Numbered from the stretch's first letter, positions 46,117 to 56,351 are shown. The stretch: 64,000 nt of DNA from Gammaproteobacteria bacterium (GCA_004173475.1 SEBU01000007.1:62001-126000), one strand, 5' to 3'. A program made the numbers and translations. Notes: a model not told the origin generated them from the sequence alone.

Positions 46117-48217
46117 TTACTGGCAGACACTACCTGTAACAGTTGGGGTTTGAGCAGCGCCATTTCCTTTAGTGCCTTGGAAACCAAACTCTGCAGTTTG
46201 ACCTGGTTGGATCGTGCTATTCCAACTCACGCCGCTTGCGGAGTACGGATTGCTACCAGACAAGGATCCGTTCCAGCTACTGGTAATTTTTGAACCATCG
46301 CTGTAAGACCAGCTAACGTTCCAACCGTTGATTGCTGAGCTTCCATTGTTGGTAATGCGTACAGCACCGGTGAAACCATTGTTCCACTGATTCGTCACTA
46401 CATAAGTACACTTGGCACCATTCGAAGCTATGCTGCTCGATGAACTGCTTCTTACACTTGAAGAACTGCTTACAACAGAAGAACTGCTGCTTCTAATGCT
46501 TGAGGACGAACTGCTAACAACTGAAGAACTTGATCTTCCGCCAGAACTTGATGAGCCGGTGCAGAAATCGCTGTTAGAGTGGTACAGGTCTTTTGTAGCT
46601 GTTGATACTCCACCTTTTCCATCTTTCACAGTGAGAGTAACTGTGTAAGTGGTAACAGGTCTCAGTCCGACATTGATGGTCACGCCGGAATAAGCGGTAG
46701 TGCTACCCCCGCCACTAACACTCCAATCATAGGTCAATGCATCGCCATCCAAATCTGAGGAAGTAGCTGCAGATATGGTGAAGCTTTGTCCAGGGCAACC
46801 TTGCGCTTGGGTGTAAGTGATAACTGCAGTAGGCGCACGGTTAGCGGCACTGCTCGAACTGCTTGATTCTCCTACTACTCCAAATGGTGCTGGTTGAGCG
46901 GCACAAGTACTGCGAGAAATACAGCTCTTGTTGTTCTCATATCCCCAACCGCTTGTGGTAGTTGTACATAACGGATACAAGTTGCCATACCAGTTACATT
47001 GTTGGCCAGAAGCGCTTGAAGACGATGATCTTACACTTGAAGAACTCGCTACACTTGAAGAGCTAATAACCGAAGAAGAGCTAACAACAGACGAGCTCGA
47101 GCGAACACTTGATGAACTAACCACTGATGAAGAACTTGATCTCGAGCTAGAAACTACCGAAGAGATCGAGCTTGAAGAGCGGCTGCTTGATGAGCCCGCT
47201 ACTGCAATTGGATAAGCATTGTTCAACAACAATTGGAAGCCACTGCTGAACCAACGACCTGCAACAGGTGCGTTAGCCATAGCGCCAGTTTCCACTGTCA
47301 GGTTGCCAGCAGCGTAGGTGTAAGTTGGATCACATTGACGGTCGAAACCTTTCGCTGGATCTTGTGGATCGTAAGACAGTTCTTGTGATGCAGCACCGTC
47401 TGACTCACCTGGTGGTTTCACCCACACGTATGCATCGATACCAACAGCAGGAGCTACAGTTGGACGCTCACCGATACCACCTTTTTGGTTACACCAGTTA
47501 CCGCGATGAGTACGCTTGTCGATACGAGACTCATTCACAAAGGTATCAAGTACAGTGCTGGTAGATTGCGCGGTTGGACGGTTTGCACCACCCCAGCCAT
47601 TACGTGAAGTATCAATCAACATACCAATTGTTGATGGGAAACCAGCTGCGATCATACGGGTACGCCATGCTTGCACGTAAGCAACTTCGCTGAAGTAGGG
47701 GTTCCACTCGTAGAAGCTTGCCTGACGAGTTTGGGTACCGCCACCACTGCCTGGGAATGCGCTGCTTGACAGTGAATCAAGGAAGGGTTCGTACAATGGA
47801 GTGTAACCTGCAGTGTTGGACACGAAACCAGCGATAGAGTTAACCCCACCAGTTGCACCTTTGATTGCGTCAGCAATTAAGGTTACTGATTTACCGATGT
47901 TGTCATCCCAACCTAACCAGCCAGAGTGACCGATATCAACGTAAGAATATACGTTAGGAATTGCATACAGCTTACTGAGGGTATAACGGGTATTTGCAAC
48001 GTAACCGTAGGTTGCATCGGCAGCTGCCTGGCAATCTGGATCATTCAGGTTAGTAACGAGGTTTGGTAATGAGTCAGGTTCAATGATCGCGATAATACGC
48101 AGACTTGCATATTTTGAATCAGAGAAAATTGACGCAATCTTATCAACATACTCGGTACGGTAGCGCAACGAACCTTCAGCAGATTGTTTCAACTCGCCGT
48201 TAGAAGCCAAGGCTTTA
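46117..48217 (-). pseudogene. GH6-CBM10-PKD-CBM2 portion of a bifunctional cellulase, out of frame with its GH9 half
   Basis: About 700 codons continue the GH9 gene in another frame. From the break at 48217: [14 protein letters not shown], then [21 protein letters not shown] and [16 protein letters not shown], which are clear GH6 sequence. Next come a Ser-rich linker, CBM10 ([12 protein letters not shown] ... [10 protein letters not shown]), a second linker, a PKD domain ([20 protein letters not shown]), a third linker and CBM2 ([15 protein letters not shown] ... SGSVCQ). The GH6 N-terminal portion between YVDP and ALASNGEL is missing, including the segment that carries the family's R-D-C/proton-donor Asp region. 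As written the GH6 domain cannot be active or in frame. Confidence 0.8.
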
Positions 48218-50315
48218 CCGGGTCTACGTACCAACGAGCGTCAGTGAATGGGTTATCCAAACGTGGACCAGCACTTGTGTTGGTGCTTGAAGAGCTTGAG
48301 CGAACGCTTGAAGAGCTTGATCTCGCACTCGAGAAAATCGTAGAGGAAAGGGAACTAGATCTCGCGCTAGAAGAGCCTACTGAAGATACAGAACTTGATC
48401 TCACGCTTGAAGAAGCTATTGATGAACTGCTTCTTGCACTTGACGAGCTCACAACGCTCGAACTGGCTAGGCTAGAGGAAGTATTGTTGTTGCCACTTGC
48501 CGCGTAATCGTTATAGAAAGCAAGGTTCCACGCCAAAGGAGCGTTCCAGTTGATCGTAATTTCGTTCACCGCATAGGCTTCGATGTTGTCCATCCAACAA
48601 GTAGCTGGCTTGGTTACACAACTTGCCAGAGCAGCCGCAGATTTTGGATCTTCCAAACCAGCGTTAGGACCACCAGAGAAAGCGCCGGGCGGAGGGGTTG
48701 GGTAGCTGCCATTGGTCGCATTAGACCAGAAACGGTGGTGCGGTTGGGTAACAGCCTTGGTTCCTTCGCCGGTAATGAACGAGGTTGACTGTGTATTTTG
48801 GCCTAAGAAGAAGTTCAAACCTTTACCAACGCCTTTCGCATAGGTGTCATTTTTGGTGAAATCGTAAGCCAAGCCCATCAATATCAACTTGTTAGCAACA
48901 GAACCGTTCGAACCCCAGTAATAATCCGTGATGGACGAAGGAGCCGGGTAGCCTGAACTGTTTTGCGTTGCTATATGTAAATCAGCAATCGATACGATTT
49001 TTTGCTGGGCAGCAGAGCGCAAGCTTGCAGTTTGGCTAGCTGGAACTATCGCCAAAGAGATCAAACCAGCAAGGTCGGTATCCGCCCAACCAAAATTGGT
49101 TTGGGTAACGCTGCGGCTATTCAAGGTTGAAAGATATTTGCTGTCACCGGTAGTGATATAAAGTTCGGCAGCTGCCCAATAAAATTCGTCAGCTACAGTC
49201 TTATCGCCGTAACCGCCACCGCCATTGTCGTAATTGCCTGAATAAAGATCGCTAGGATTTGCTTGTGCGGCAGTCCACGCACGTTCTGCAGCGGTCAAAC
49301 AGGTTTCGGCAAAACCAGAATCAATATCGCGCCAAATACGAGCCGCTTGTGCTGCTACCGCAGCTACATTGAGGGTTGCTGCTGTTGACGGTGGAACGAG
49401 TGCACGTTCTTGTGGATCTTCATGCGGTGCAAGTGGGAAACCAGTCCAGCCCACGTCATGCATTTTGTGGTGAACCATGCCTGCTTTGGCTTGGCCAGTT
49501 GGAACCTGCATACCTAACAAAAATTCCATTTCCCAACGAGCTTCGTCGAGAATATCTGGAACGCCGTTAACGCTTTCAGGAATATTTAATTTGCCATCAG
49601 CGATGCTGGGTGAGTTAGCGCCCAGGTAGAGACTGCGCTCATACAGGTTTAATAATGTCCAAACAGAAATACCGCCGTTCACGACGTATTTGCCATGGTC
49701 ACCAGCGTCGTACCAACCTTTCGATACATTGAGCGAGTAGTTACAAGTACCGGTCCAGCAAGGCACATTCACGTCACCTTTGTTGGGGCTGACGTTCACG
49801 TGGCCTGCTGGACGTGCCCATTTGCTATTGCTCGCAAACGAACCATTACCGCCGCCAGTGTATTGGGTCTCAATCGCGATGCCACTACGGTTGTGGTAGA
49901 AGTACTTGAGCGAGTCGTATAGAGCGCCTTTTAAAGCGGTTGAAGAAATCGCAAAGTTATAACTGGAGTCGCTTCCCACTGTCAGGCTGAAGCCGGTACC
50001 GGTTGAAGTAACATTGGAAAGATCGATCTGGTGAAGGTTATCGCCGCTGGCTGCGTCTGTGCCGAGCGGGGTAGTTTGACCGCTAGCTACAACGGTACCA
50101 TTTTGCTTGAGTTGCCACGTTTGAGCACTCGTACTGGTTGTTTTATAAGTAGCTGTCTTAGCTCCATTGGGCACGTAACCGAGTTGGTTCACTCTTGGGT
50201 TACCTGTTTGCGCCAGGGCATCAAGGCTTGCAACCGTAAGAAGTCCCGAAGCAATTAAGGTATAGAGCGCCTTACGCTTGGGGATTTTGCGTGCAAATTC
50301 TTTTTGTATATTCAT
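48189..50315 (-). CDS. GH9 cellulase, N-terminal half of a GH9-GH6 gene; reading frame ends early at a deletion
   Basis: A secreted endoglucanase-type GH9 protein. The signal peptide ends ALAQ (about residue 36). A CelD-type Ig-like domain follows ([19 protein letters not shown], about 38-130). The GH9 (alpha/alpha)6 domain carries the nucleophile/base pair in [15 protein letters not shown] and the acid Glu in [15 protein letters not shown], with PHHRFWS as the third signature. A Ser/Arg linker of about 90 residues leads to [15 protein letters not shown], the beginning of a GH6 domain. Here the frame breaks and stops within a few codons. The intact gene would encode GH9-linker-GH6-linker-CBM10-PKD-CBM2. 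The downstream part is listed separately. Confidence 0.88.
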   Translation of the reverse strand: MNIQKEFARKIPKRKALYTLIASGLLTVASLDALAQTGNPRVNQLGYVPNGAKTATYKTTSTSAQTWQLKQNGTVVASGQTTPLGTDAASGDNLHQIDLSNVTSTGTGFSLTVGSDSSYNFAISSTALKGALYDSLKYFYHNRSGIAIETQYTGGGNGSFASNSKWARPAGHVNVSPNKGDVNVPCWTGTCNYSLNVSKGWYDAGDHGKYVVNGGISVWTLLNLYERSLYLGANSPSIADGKLNIPESVNGVPDILDEARWEMEFLLGMQVPTGQAKAGMVHHKMHDVGWTGFPLAPHEDPQERALVPPSTAATLNVAAVAAQAARIWRDIDSGFAETCLTAAERAWTAAQANPSDLYSGNYDNGGGGYGDKTVADEFYWAAAELYITTGDSKYLSTLNSRSVTQTNFGWADTDLAGLISLAIVPASQTASLRSAAQQKIVSIADLHIATQNSSGYPAPSSITDYYWGSNGSVANKLILMGLAYDFTKNDTYAKGVGKGLNFFLGQNTQSTSFITGEGTKAVTQPHHRFWSNATNGSYPTPPPGAFSGGPNAGLEDPKSAAALASCVTKPATCWMDNIEAYAVNEITINWNAPLAWNLAFYNDYAASGNNNTSSSLASSSVVSSSSARSSSSIASSSVRSSSVSSVGSSSARSSSLSSTIFSSARSSSSSVRSSSSSTNTSAGPRLDNPFTDARWYVDPVKPWLLTAS

Positions 50316-50441
50316 TGGAAATTGTCTCGCTTAATTGGAAAAAAATTCATAACCGCTTTTTTCATACCATGACTGCCTATTTCATCTATTGGCAGGTCAA
50401 TATAAGCGGTGCGCTTTTACGGTAGTTCCGACTTCGGCCGT

Positions 50442-50470
50442 AAAAAAACCGGACTGTAGGACAGGCCGGT
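50442..50470 (-). terminator. Intrinsic terminator of the CBM2-CBM10-GH6 gene
   Basis: On the minus strand, stem ACCGG / CCGGT with a 13-nt loop and a T7 tract, between the GH6 gene (ends 50624) and the GH9 gene (starts 50315). The gap 50316-50623 holds no gene; it contains this terminator, the hairpin at 50508-50543 and the GH9 promoter region. Confidence 0.75.
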
Positions 50471-50507
50471 CTAATTGTTTTACTGATTAGATGTTATATC
50501 TCTTGAG

Positions 50508-50543
50508 GCTAACTGATCACAGTGTCGATCTTGATCAGTTAGC
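50508..50543 (-). repeat. Perfect 12-bp inverted repeat in the second cellulase 3' UTR
   Basis: GCTAACTGATCA (50508-50519) and TGATCAGTTAGC (50532-50543) form a perfect stem with a 12-nt loop, downstream of the GH6 stop. A further AAGCCC/GGGCTT stem lies at 50585-50612. Confidence 0.75.
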
Positions 50544-50623
50544 AATGATATAAATGTCTAACTGTCTATCTGGTTTCATAATGTAAGCCCTTATCAGTTA
50601 AGACTCGGGCTTAATTTCAAGGA

Positions 50624-51644
50624 TTACTGAGCCGCCGGATAAGCATTGTTCAACAATACTTGGAAGCCTTTGCTGAACCAACGACCTGCTACAGGAGCGT
50701 CAGCCAATGCACCAGTTTCCACGGTCAAGTTGCCTGCAGCGTAGACGTAAGTTGGGTCACACATACGGTCGAAGCCTTTGGCTGGATCTTGTGGATCGTA
50801 AGACAGTTCTTGTGATGCAGCACCATCTGACTCACCTGGTGGTTTCACCCATACGTATGCATCGATACCAACAGCAGGAGATACTTGTGGACGCTCACCG
50901 ATACCACCTTTTTGGTTACACCAGTTACCGCGATGAGTACGCTTGTCGATACGAGACTCATTCACAAAGGTATCAAGTACAGTACTGGTAGATTGCGCGG
51001 TTGGACGGTTTGCACCACCCCAGCCATTACGTGAGGTATCAACCAACATACCAATCGTAGATGGGAAACCAGCAGCAATCATACGGGTACGCCAAGCTTG
51101 CACGAAGGCAACTTCGCTGAAGAAGGGGTTCCATTCAAAGAAGTTTGCTTGACGAACTTGGGTACCGCCACCGCTGCCTGGCAATGCACTGCTTGACAGT
51201 GAATCAAGGAAGGGTTCGTACAATGGAGTGTAACCTGCAGTGTTGGACACGAAACCAGCGATAGAGTTAACCCCACCAGTTGCACCTTTGATTGCATCAG
51301 CAATTAAAGTTACTGATTTACCCAAGTTGTCATCCCAACCTAACCAGCCAGAGTGACCGATATCCACGTAGGAATAAACGTTAGATATTCCGTACAACTT
51401 GCCCAAGGTATAACGGGTATTCGCAATGTAACCGTAGGTTGCATCGGTAGCCGCCTGGCAATCTGGATCATTCAGGTTAGTAACGAGGTTTGGTAATGAG
51501 TCAGGTTCAATGATCGCGATAATTCGCAGACTTGCATATTTTGAATCAGAGAAAATTGACGCAATCTTATCAACATACTCGGTACGGTAGCGCAACGAAC
51601 CTTCAGCAGATTGTTTCAACTCGCCGTTAGAAGCCAAGGCTTTA
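50624..51644 (-). pseudogene. GH6 catalytic portion of the CBM2-CBM10-GH6 cellulase, out of frame
   Basis: About 340 codons from [10 protein letters not shown] to LLNNAYPAAQ, nearly identical to the GH6 portion at 47210-48217 (for example [16 protein letters not shown] and [20 protein letters not shown] in both). The upstream half of the gene (signal, CBM2, CBM10, linker) ends in another frame at 51642. The N-terminal GH6 segment is missing, again up to exactly GGCTTTA on the plus strand (51638-51644). The whole locus should encode a CBM2-CBM10-GH6 cellobiohydrolase or endoglucanase like Cellvibrio Cel6A. Confidence 0.8.
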
Positions 51645-52541
51645 ACGTGGACCAGCACTTGTGTTGGTGCTTGAAGAGCTTGAGCGAACGCTTGAAGCTA
51701 CTGAGCTCGATCTTAAGCTTGAGGAAACAGCTGAAGATAGTGAACTTGATCTCAGGCTTGAAGAAACAACTGATGATACAGAGCTCGATCTCAAGCTAGA
51801 TGAAACAACTGAAGATACTGAACTTGATCTCAGGCTTGAAGAAACAACTGAAGATACAGAGCTAGATCTTAGGCTTGAAGATACAGAGCTTGAACGTGCG
51901 CTAGATACGGGGCAGCTGGCGCCACCACCAACTACACCGTAAGGCGCAGGTTGTGTAGTACACGTAGATTGAGTAATACAGCTTTTACCGTTTTCATAAC
52001 CCCAACCAGATGTGGTTTGAGAGCAGATAGGGTAATTGGTGCCGTACCAGTTACATTGAGAACCGCCATTATTACAGGTCTGTGAAGAGCTGCTTGAGCT
52101 GCGTGGAGCGCTCGAAGTTGATGAGTTGTCTACAAAAGAACTAGCAGCTGAGCTTGTCGCGTTAGAGCAAACATTGCCAGTAATAGTTGGTTTTTCAGCC
52201 GAGCTGTTGTTATTTTTGTTGCCTTGAACACCAAAGCTAACAGACTGGCCTGGTTGGATAGTCCTGTTCCAATCTACGTTGGATGCAGAATATGGGTTAC
52301 TGCCCGATAGAGTTGCGTTCCATGAACTAGTGACTCTGTTGGAATTGTATTGCCAACCTACTGTCCAGCCATTAATAGCGGAAGAAGTATTGTTGGTAAT
52401 AGTAACAGTGCCTTGGAAGCCATTGCTCCATTCATTGTTAACGGTGTAGGTACAACTTGCTGCTTGAGCCTGGCTCGCAGCAGCAATGCTTAAACCTAGC
52501 AGTGATGCTAGACCAAGCGATTTGCGGATTGAAAGATTCAT
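51642..52541 (-). CDS. Signal-CBM2-CBM10-linker half of a GH6 cellulase; reading frame ends early at a deletion
   Basis: A 299-residue open frame. Signal peptide (about 1-27, ending AQA); CBM2 (CTYTVNNEWSNGFQGTVTI ... GNVC) with the surface Trp residues; Ser-rich linker; CBM10 ([22 protein letters not shown] then CITQSTC); a long [12 protein letters not shown] repeat linker; then STNTSAGPR and a stop created at the deletion junction. AGGA precedes the ATG at 52541. Without the deletion it would run into the GH6 domain at 50624-51644. Both binding modules target crystalline cellulose in related enzymes. Confidence 0.87.
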   Translation of the reverse strand: MNLSIRKSLGLASLLGLSIAAASQAQAASCTYTVNNEWSNGFQGTVTITNNTSSAINGWTVGWQYNSNRVTSSWNATLSGSNPYSASNVDWNRTIQPGQSVSFGVQGNKNNNSSAEKPTITGNVCSNATSSAASSFVDNSSTSSAPRSSSSSSQTCNNGGSQCNWYGTNYPICSQTTSGWGYENGKSCITQSTCTTQPAPYGVVGGGASCPVSSARSSSVSSSLRSSSVSSVVSSSLRSSSVSSVVSSSLRSSSVSSVVSSSLRSSSLSSAVSSSLRSSSVASSVRSSSSSTNTSAGPR

Positions 52542-52889
52542 TATATTTTTTCCTGATGTCGTAATGTTAAAAAAGGGGGTTGCACGCCCTCTGTTCTAAA
52601 CACCTTTATGTAATGAAGTCGCGTTTCATTCCAATTCAGGTGTACTACTGCCCGTACCCCATGTACTCCGCTTGCGCCTTGACGAAAGCAGTGTCGATCC
52701 TGACAGACTTCTTCCACAGTAATTCTGACGCTTAAAGTTCGAGAATTACTTTTAAATTTGTTTTTCTAAGTGCCTGTATTTCAACAATATATTTTTTTAA
52801 TTCTAATGGTTTATTGGCCTTCTTAGCTGCGTACTAAGTCCTTATCAATTGCGTACTAGGTCACCATTAGGCCAAAGAGTTATTAAATA

Positions 52890-52901
52890 GACAGCGCTGT
52901 C
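52890..52901. promoter_or_regulatory. Palindrome GACAGCGCTGTC, candidate LacI-family operator 1
   Basis: A perfect 12-bp palindrome followed by ATT, about 350 bp upstream of the cellulase ATG. Its CG-centred symmetry is typical of LacI-family operators for sugar regulons. An identical copy lies at 53035. Confidence 0.55.
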
Positions 52902-52937
52902 ATTTTCTTCTTGTATAAATCTCTAAAAAATCTTTTG

Positions 52938-52947
52938 AAAGCGCTTT
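52938..52947. promoter_or_regulatory. Palindrome AAAGCGCTTT, candidate operator 2
   Basis: A perfect 10-bp GCGC-centred palindrome between the two GACAGCGCTGTC sites, of the same symmetry class. Confidence 0.45.
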
Positions 52948-53034
52948 TAGACCTCGTTCAGGCGAATCCTTGGCGATTGGCGCGCCAAAACTGCTGAGTT
53001 TTACTTGATTATATTTTTTCGGTAATTTAATGAG

Positions 53035-53046
53035 GACAGCGCTGTC
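53035..53046. promoter_or_regulatory. Palindrome GACAGCGCTGTC, candidate LacI-family operator 3
   Basis: Identical to 52890-52901 and also followed by ATT; centre-to-centre distance 145 bp. Two identical 12-bp palindromes in one control region are unlikely by chance. Confidence 0.55.
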
Positions 53047-54110
53047 ATTACGATTTGTAAAAAAACATAAAAAAACCAGAGAGCAGCATGCAAAAGCATG
53101 AAGTCATTTGATCTCGAGTTGCTTGTGTTATCTAACACCATAAAACTCACTTTAAGTTAATCTTACCAAGCTGCGTAGGCCAAGCGACGTTAAACTTTTA
53201 AGGCCAGGTATGATTTGTGGCCGATACATTGGATTGTGACTTGATACATCAACTCGAAACGGATTATTGTTTTGTATAGTGCGTCATTAAAAATTCATTA
53301 TTGAAGAAAGTATTTTTAGCTTTGAGGTTAACCTTCATTCTCAAAATCTCGCCCATAGGCAAAATTCGAATAAAAACTTATGTCCATTATTATTATTTTT
53401 GTAGCTAGTGCTTTTTGAGTGGAGCAAGGAGTTGAAAAGCAATACGCCACACAGTAGGCCAAAATACGAAAAATGACAATAGGTTTTTCACTTAACAGTT
53501 AAATTTTTACAGGTGAAGTTAACCAGATCTCGTTTGGAGGTACTGTTCAGTCTTGTACCTTTCAAAACCTTTGAGTACTTCTCTGTCGTCTCTATTCGAC
53601 GCACCAAGATACTGAACTTCAAAAATAACTAATGTTCGGTATGTAACGCTATTTCCATCTAATTTTTCTAAAAATGTAGATCTGCTTTGAATCGCAAAGT
53701 TCAAATTATTTTTGCGTGTGACGTTAAAGCTTTAAACATTGAGTAAATGTAATCGGTTTCTCTTTGCCTGCATGGCAATCAGTAAGTGATTCGACCGGAA
53801 AAACTATTTAAACAATTTTTTATTTGTATATGGAAATAATTTTGCTAGGAAATAAAATTTTATTGATTCACAAAAAAAGAACGCACCATTTAGCAAATCA
53901 TCTCATCAGTTCTGGTAGGCTTATCAACATAATTATTATACTAAGCTGCAAGCGCTATTTTTATAAGCAAGGAAACTTATCTAATAGTCAGAAATCATTA
54001 CGCAATATTCGGCATAGCATTAACAACATTTGTTTAAATTTTTTTTAAATTTTATGTTTCGTCTAATGCATTAGGTTTATTCATATACCATTTTAAAAGT
54101 GAGTTTTGTT

Positions 54111-56024
54111 ATGACCATACAAACACGAAAACTTCAGCTCCAAAAAAGCATGCGATACTTTTGTGGTTTTTTATTAACATCGGTTGCATGTTTAACTGCA
54201 TCAGTTCATGCAGCAACTTGTACTTACACGGTAAATAACGACTGGAATACTGGGTTCCAAGGTTCTATCACCATCGTTAATAACGGCACAACCGCAATTA
54301 ATGGTTGGAATGTCAGCTGGCAATATGCGTCCAACAAAATCACCAGCTCTTGGAATGCAAATTTAAGTGGATCTAATCCTTACTCTGCAAGTAATTTGGA
54401 GTGGAATAAAACTATTCAACCGGGACAATCTGTTAGCTTCGGTGTTCAGGGTAATAACAATGGAATTGCGGCAGAAAAACCGGTGGTGAGTGGAAGTGTT
54501 TGCTCTCTTTCAAATGTCAGTTCTTCTTCTGTTACGTCAAGTGCGAGTAGTATTAAAAGCTCATCCGTGAGTTCGCTATCTTCATCAAGCGTCAAAACTT
54601 CTTCTTCAATTGCGAGCAGTGCCGTATCGAGTCAAATGACCGGCCAACAATGTAATTGGTATGGAACGCTCTATCCATTATGTAAAACAACACAAAACGG
54701 CTGGGGATACGAAAATAACCGAAGCTGCATCAGCGCAGTGACTTGTAGTGCTCAGCCTGCGCCTTTTGGAATCGTTGGTGCATCATCTTCTATATCTTCA
54801 ATTACAAGTTCGCGCAGCTCATCAAGTATATCCAGCGTAACGTCGTCACAATCAAGCGCGATAAGTTCGAGTGTGGCAAGTTCACGAGTTTCGAGCTCAT
54901 TGACTTCAAGTATTGCCAGTTCCTTTGCATCTTCTGTAATTAGTTCGATCGCATCCAGCATTTCTTCATCTAAGAGTAGTTCGTCAGTAACTAGCAGCTC
55001 AGGTGTGGCCAGCTTGAAGGCTTTGGTAAGTTTTCCGATTGGAGTTGCAGTTAACGCCGGAAATGAAAATAACAGCATTATCAACAGTGGCACCAGCGCG
55101 CAGCAGCAAGCTGTAGTGTTTCCGCATTTCAATCAATTGACTGCAGGAAATATCATGAAGATGAGTTATTTGCATCCTTCAGAATTTACCTACAATTTTG
55201 CTCAAGCAGATGAGCTGGTTTCTTTCGCAAGTTCTCACGGCATGAAAGTTCACGCGCACACGTTGATTTGGCATTCTGATTATCAAGTGCCAAGCTTCAT
55301 GAATAATTATTCTGGTGATTTTGAAGCAATGCTAAAAACGCACGTACAAATTGTTGCGTCGCATTTCGCTGGAAAAGTCGATAGCTGGGATGTGGTGAAC
55401 GAAGCTTTGGCGGAGGATGGCGATGGCGCTGCAGTGAATGGTTTCCGCAATTCTGTGTTCTATCAAAAAATGGGCGTGAACTTTATTGATCAAGCATTTA
55501 TTAACGCACGTGCAGCAGATCCAGTGGCCGATTTATTTTACAACGATTTTAATATAGAAAATGGCGGCACTAAAACGACTAATCTTCTAGCGCTAGTTGA
55601 TGGATTGAAATCGCGTGGTGTACCAATTACGGGCGTAGGTTTCCAAATGCATGTTCTATTGGATTGGCCAAGTGCTAGCACTATCGAGGCGGCCATGAAA
55701 GCAGTTGCAGATCGCGGGTTAAAAGTAAAAATCACCGAACTTGATGTGCGCGTAAATAATATTTACAACCCATCTGCTCCGGTCTACACCAGTTTGACTT
55801 CAACAGCTGCGGCTTTACAAAAAGAACGGTATCGTCAAATCGTTGCGTCCTATATGAAAGTCGTTCCTGCTGCGCAACGTGCGGGTATTACTGTATGGGG
55901 TGTGTGGGACGCGGATAGTTGGTTGAATACCGCAAGTGAGCCAGATTGGCCGTTGTTGTTCGATACCAATTTCTTGCCAAAGCCCGCCTTACAAGGTTTT
56001 GCAGATGGTTTAACGGGCAACTAA
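54111..56024 (+). CDS. xyn10A: Secreted CBM2-CBM10-GH10 endo-beta-1,4-xylanase (Xyn10A type)
   Basis: Hydrolyses internal beta-1,4-xylosyl bonds of plant xylan outside the cell. From the ATG at 54111 (in-frame GTG at 54099 possible) the protein has 637 residues. Signal peptide ending VHAA; CBM2 (CTYTVNNDWNTGFQGS ... SVC); Ser linker; CBM10 (QQCNWYGTLYPLCKTTQNGWGYE ... APFGIVG); long Ser linker; GH10 barrel from about residue 305. The acid/base is Glu431 in WDVVNEAL and the nucleophile Glu543 in ITELDVR. HTLIWH and WGVWDADSW are further GH10 marks. Module order and sequence match Cellvibrio xylanase A. A terminator follows. Confidence 0.95.
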   Translation: MTIQTRKLQLQKSMRYFCGFLLTSVACLTASVHAATCTYTVNNDWNTGFQGSITIVNNGTTAINGWNVSWQYASNKITSSWNANLSGSNPYSASNLEWNKTIQPGQSVSFGVQGNNNGIAAEKPVVSGSVCSLSNVSSSSVTSSASSIKSSSVSSLSSSSVKTSSSIASSAVSSQMTGQQCNWYGTLYPLCKTTQNGWGYENNRSCISAVTCSAQPAPFGIVGASSSISSITSSRSSSSISSVTSSQSSAISSSVASSRVSSSLTSSIASSFASSVISSIASSISSSKSSSSVTSSSGVASLKALVSFPIGVAVNAGNENNSIINSGTSAQQQAVVFPHFNQLTAGNIMKMSYLHPSEFTYNFAQADELVSFASSHGMKVHAHTLIWHSDYQVPSFMNNYSGDFEAMLKTHVQIVASHFAGKVDSWDVVNEALAEDGDGAAVNGFRNSVFYQKMGVNFIDQAFINARAADPVADLFYNDFNIENGGTKTTNLLALVDGLKSRGVPITGVGFQMHVLLDWPSASTIEAAMKAVADRGLKVKITELDVRVNNIYNPSAPVYTSLTSTAAALQKERYRQIVASYMKVVPAAQRAGITVWGVWDADSWLNTASEPDWPLLFDTNFLPKPALQGFADGLTGN

Positions 56025-56041
56025 TAATCTGTTTCTGATGT

Positions 56042-56081
56042 AAAAAAGCCTTGCCGCGAGAAATCGCGACAAGGCTTTTTT
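56042..56081 (+). terminator. Intrinsic terminator of xyn10A
   Basis: Stem AAAAAAGCCTTG-CGCGA / TCGCG-CAAGGCTTTTTT around a GAAA tetraloop with a T6 tail, 18 nt after the stop codon. The following 270 nt to prfB hold only its presumed promoter. Confidence 0.95.
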
Positions 56082-56351
56082 GTTGAGATATATCCTTCGC
56101 TGCAATTCTCGCAGTCCAATCCGAGTGAAGTACCCGACGGCGGAATTCTGCACAACGTATATTCGTTTATTCACATGACAACATACGCTTCATATATATA
56201 GGTGGGTACTTTGACCAAGATGTTTAGGGCTTGGATTTCAACCCTAACTCGGTCTTCCTGGAGATTTTGATCTTCAAACCTATCTCAAATAGAAATTCCT
56301 GCCCATGCTGGGGTAGAATGCGCGACTTTTTATTTTTGCAGTAATATCGTT

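Larger units (their letters stand above)
52542..54110. other. Long divergent control region between the GH6 and GH10 genes
   Basis: About 1.57 kb without a supported gene. It contains the promoters of the minus-strand cellulase and the plus-strand xylanase and three GCGC-centred palindromes (listed separately). The rest is AT-rich. A minus-strand open frame at 53519-53704 lacks a ribosome site and family likeness. Confidence 0.5.

Noticed and set aside
48189-48234. Independent starts for the GH6 halves (TTG at 48234, GTG at 51658)
   Set aside because: These codons lie inside the linker/GH6 coding sequence of the upstream halves and have no ribosome site; the GH6 parts are out-of-frame continuations, not separate genes.
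46412-48507. Acidic Leu/Glu-rich open frames on the plus strand opposite the poly-serine linkers (46412-46648, 46928-47215, 48184-48507; similarly 51661-51942 and, on the other strand, 54752-55132)
   Set aside because: They arise from the complement of AGC/TCT serine-codon repeats, lack ribosome sites and show no family likeness.
53519-53704. 61-codon minus-strand frame in the cel6-xyn10 control region
   Set aside because: No ribosome site, no family likeness, and the surrounding sequence looks regulatory.
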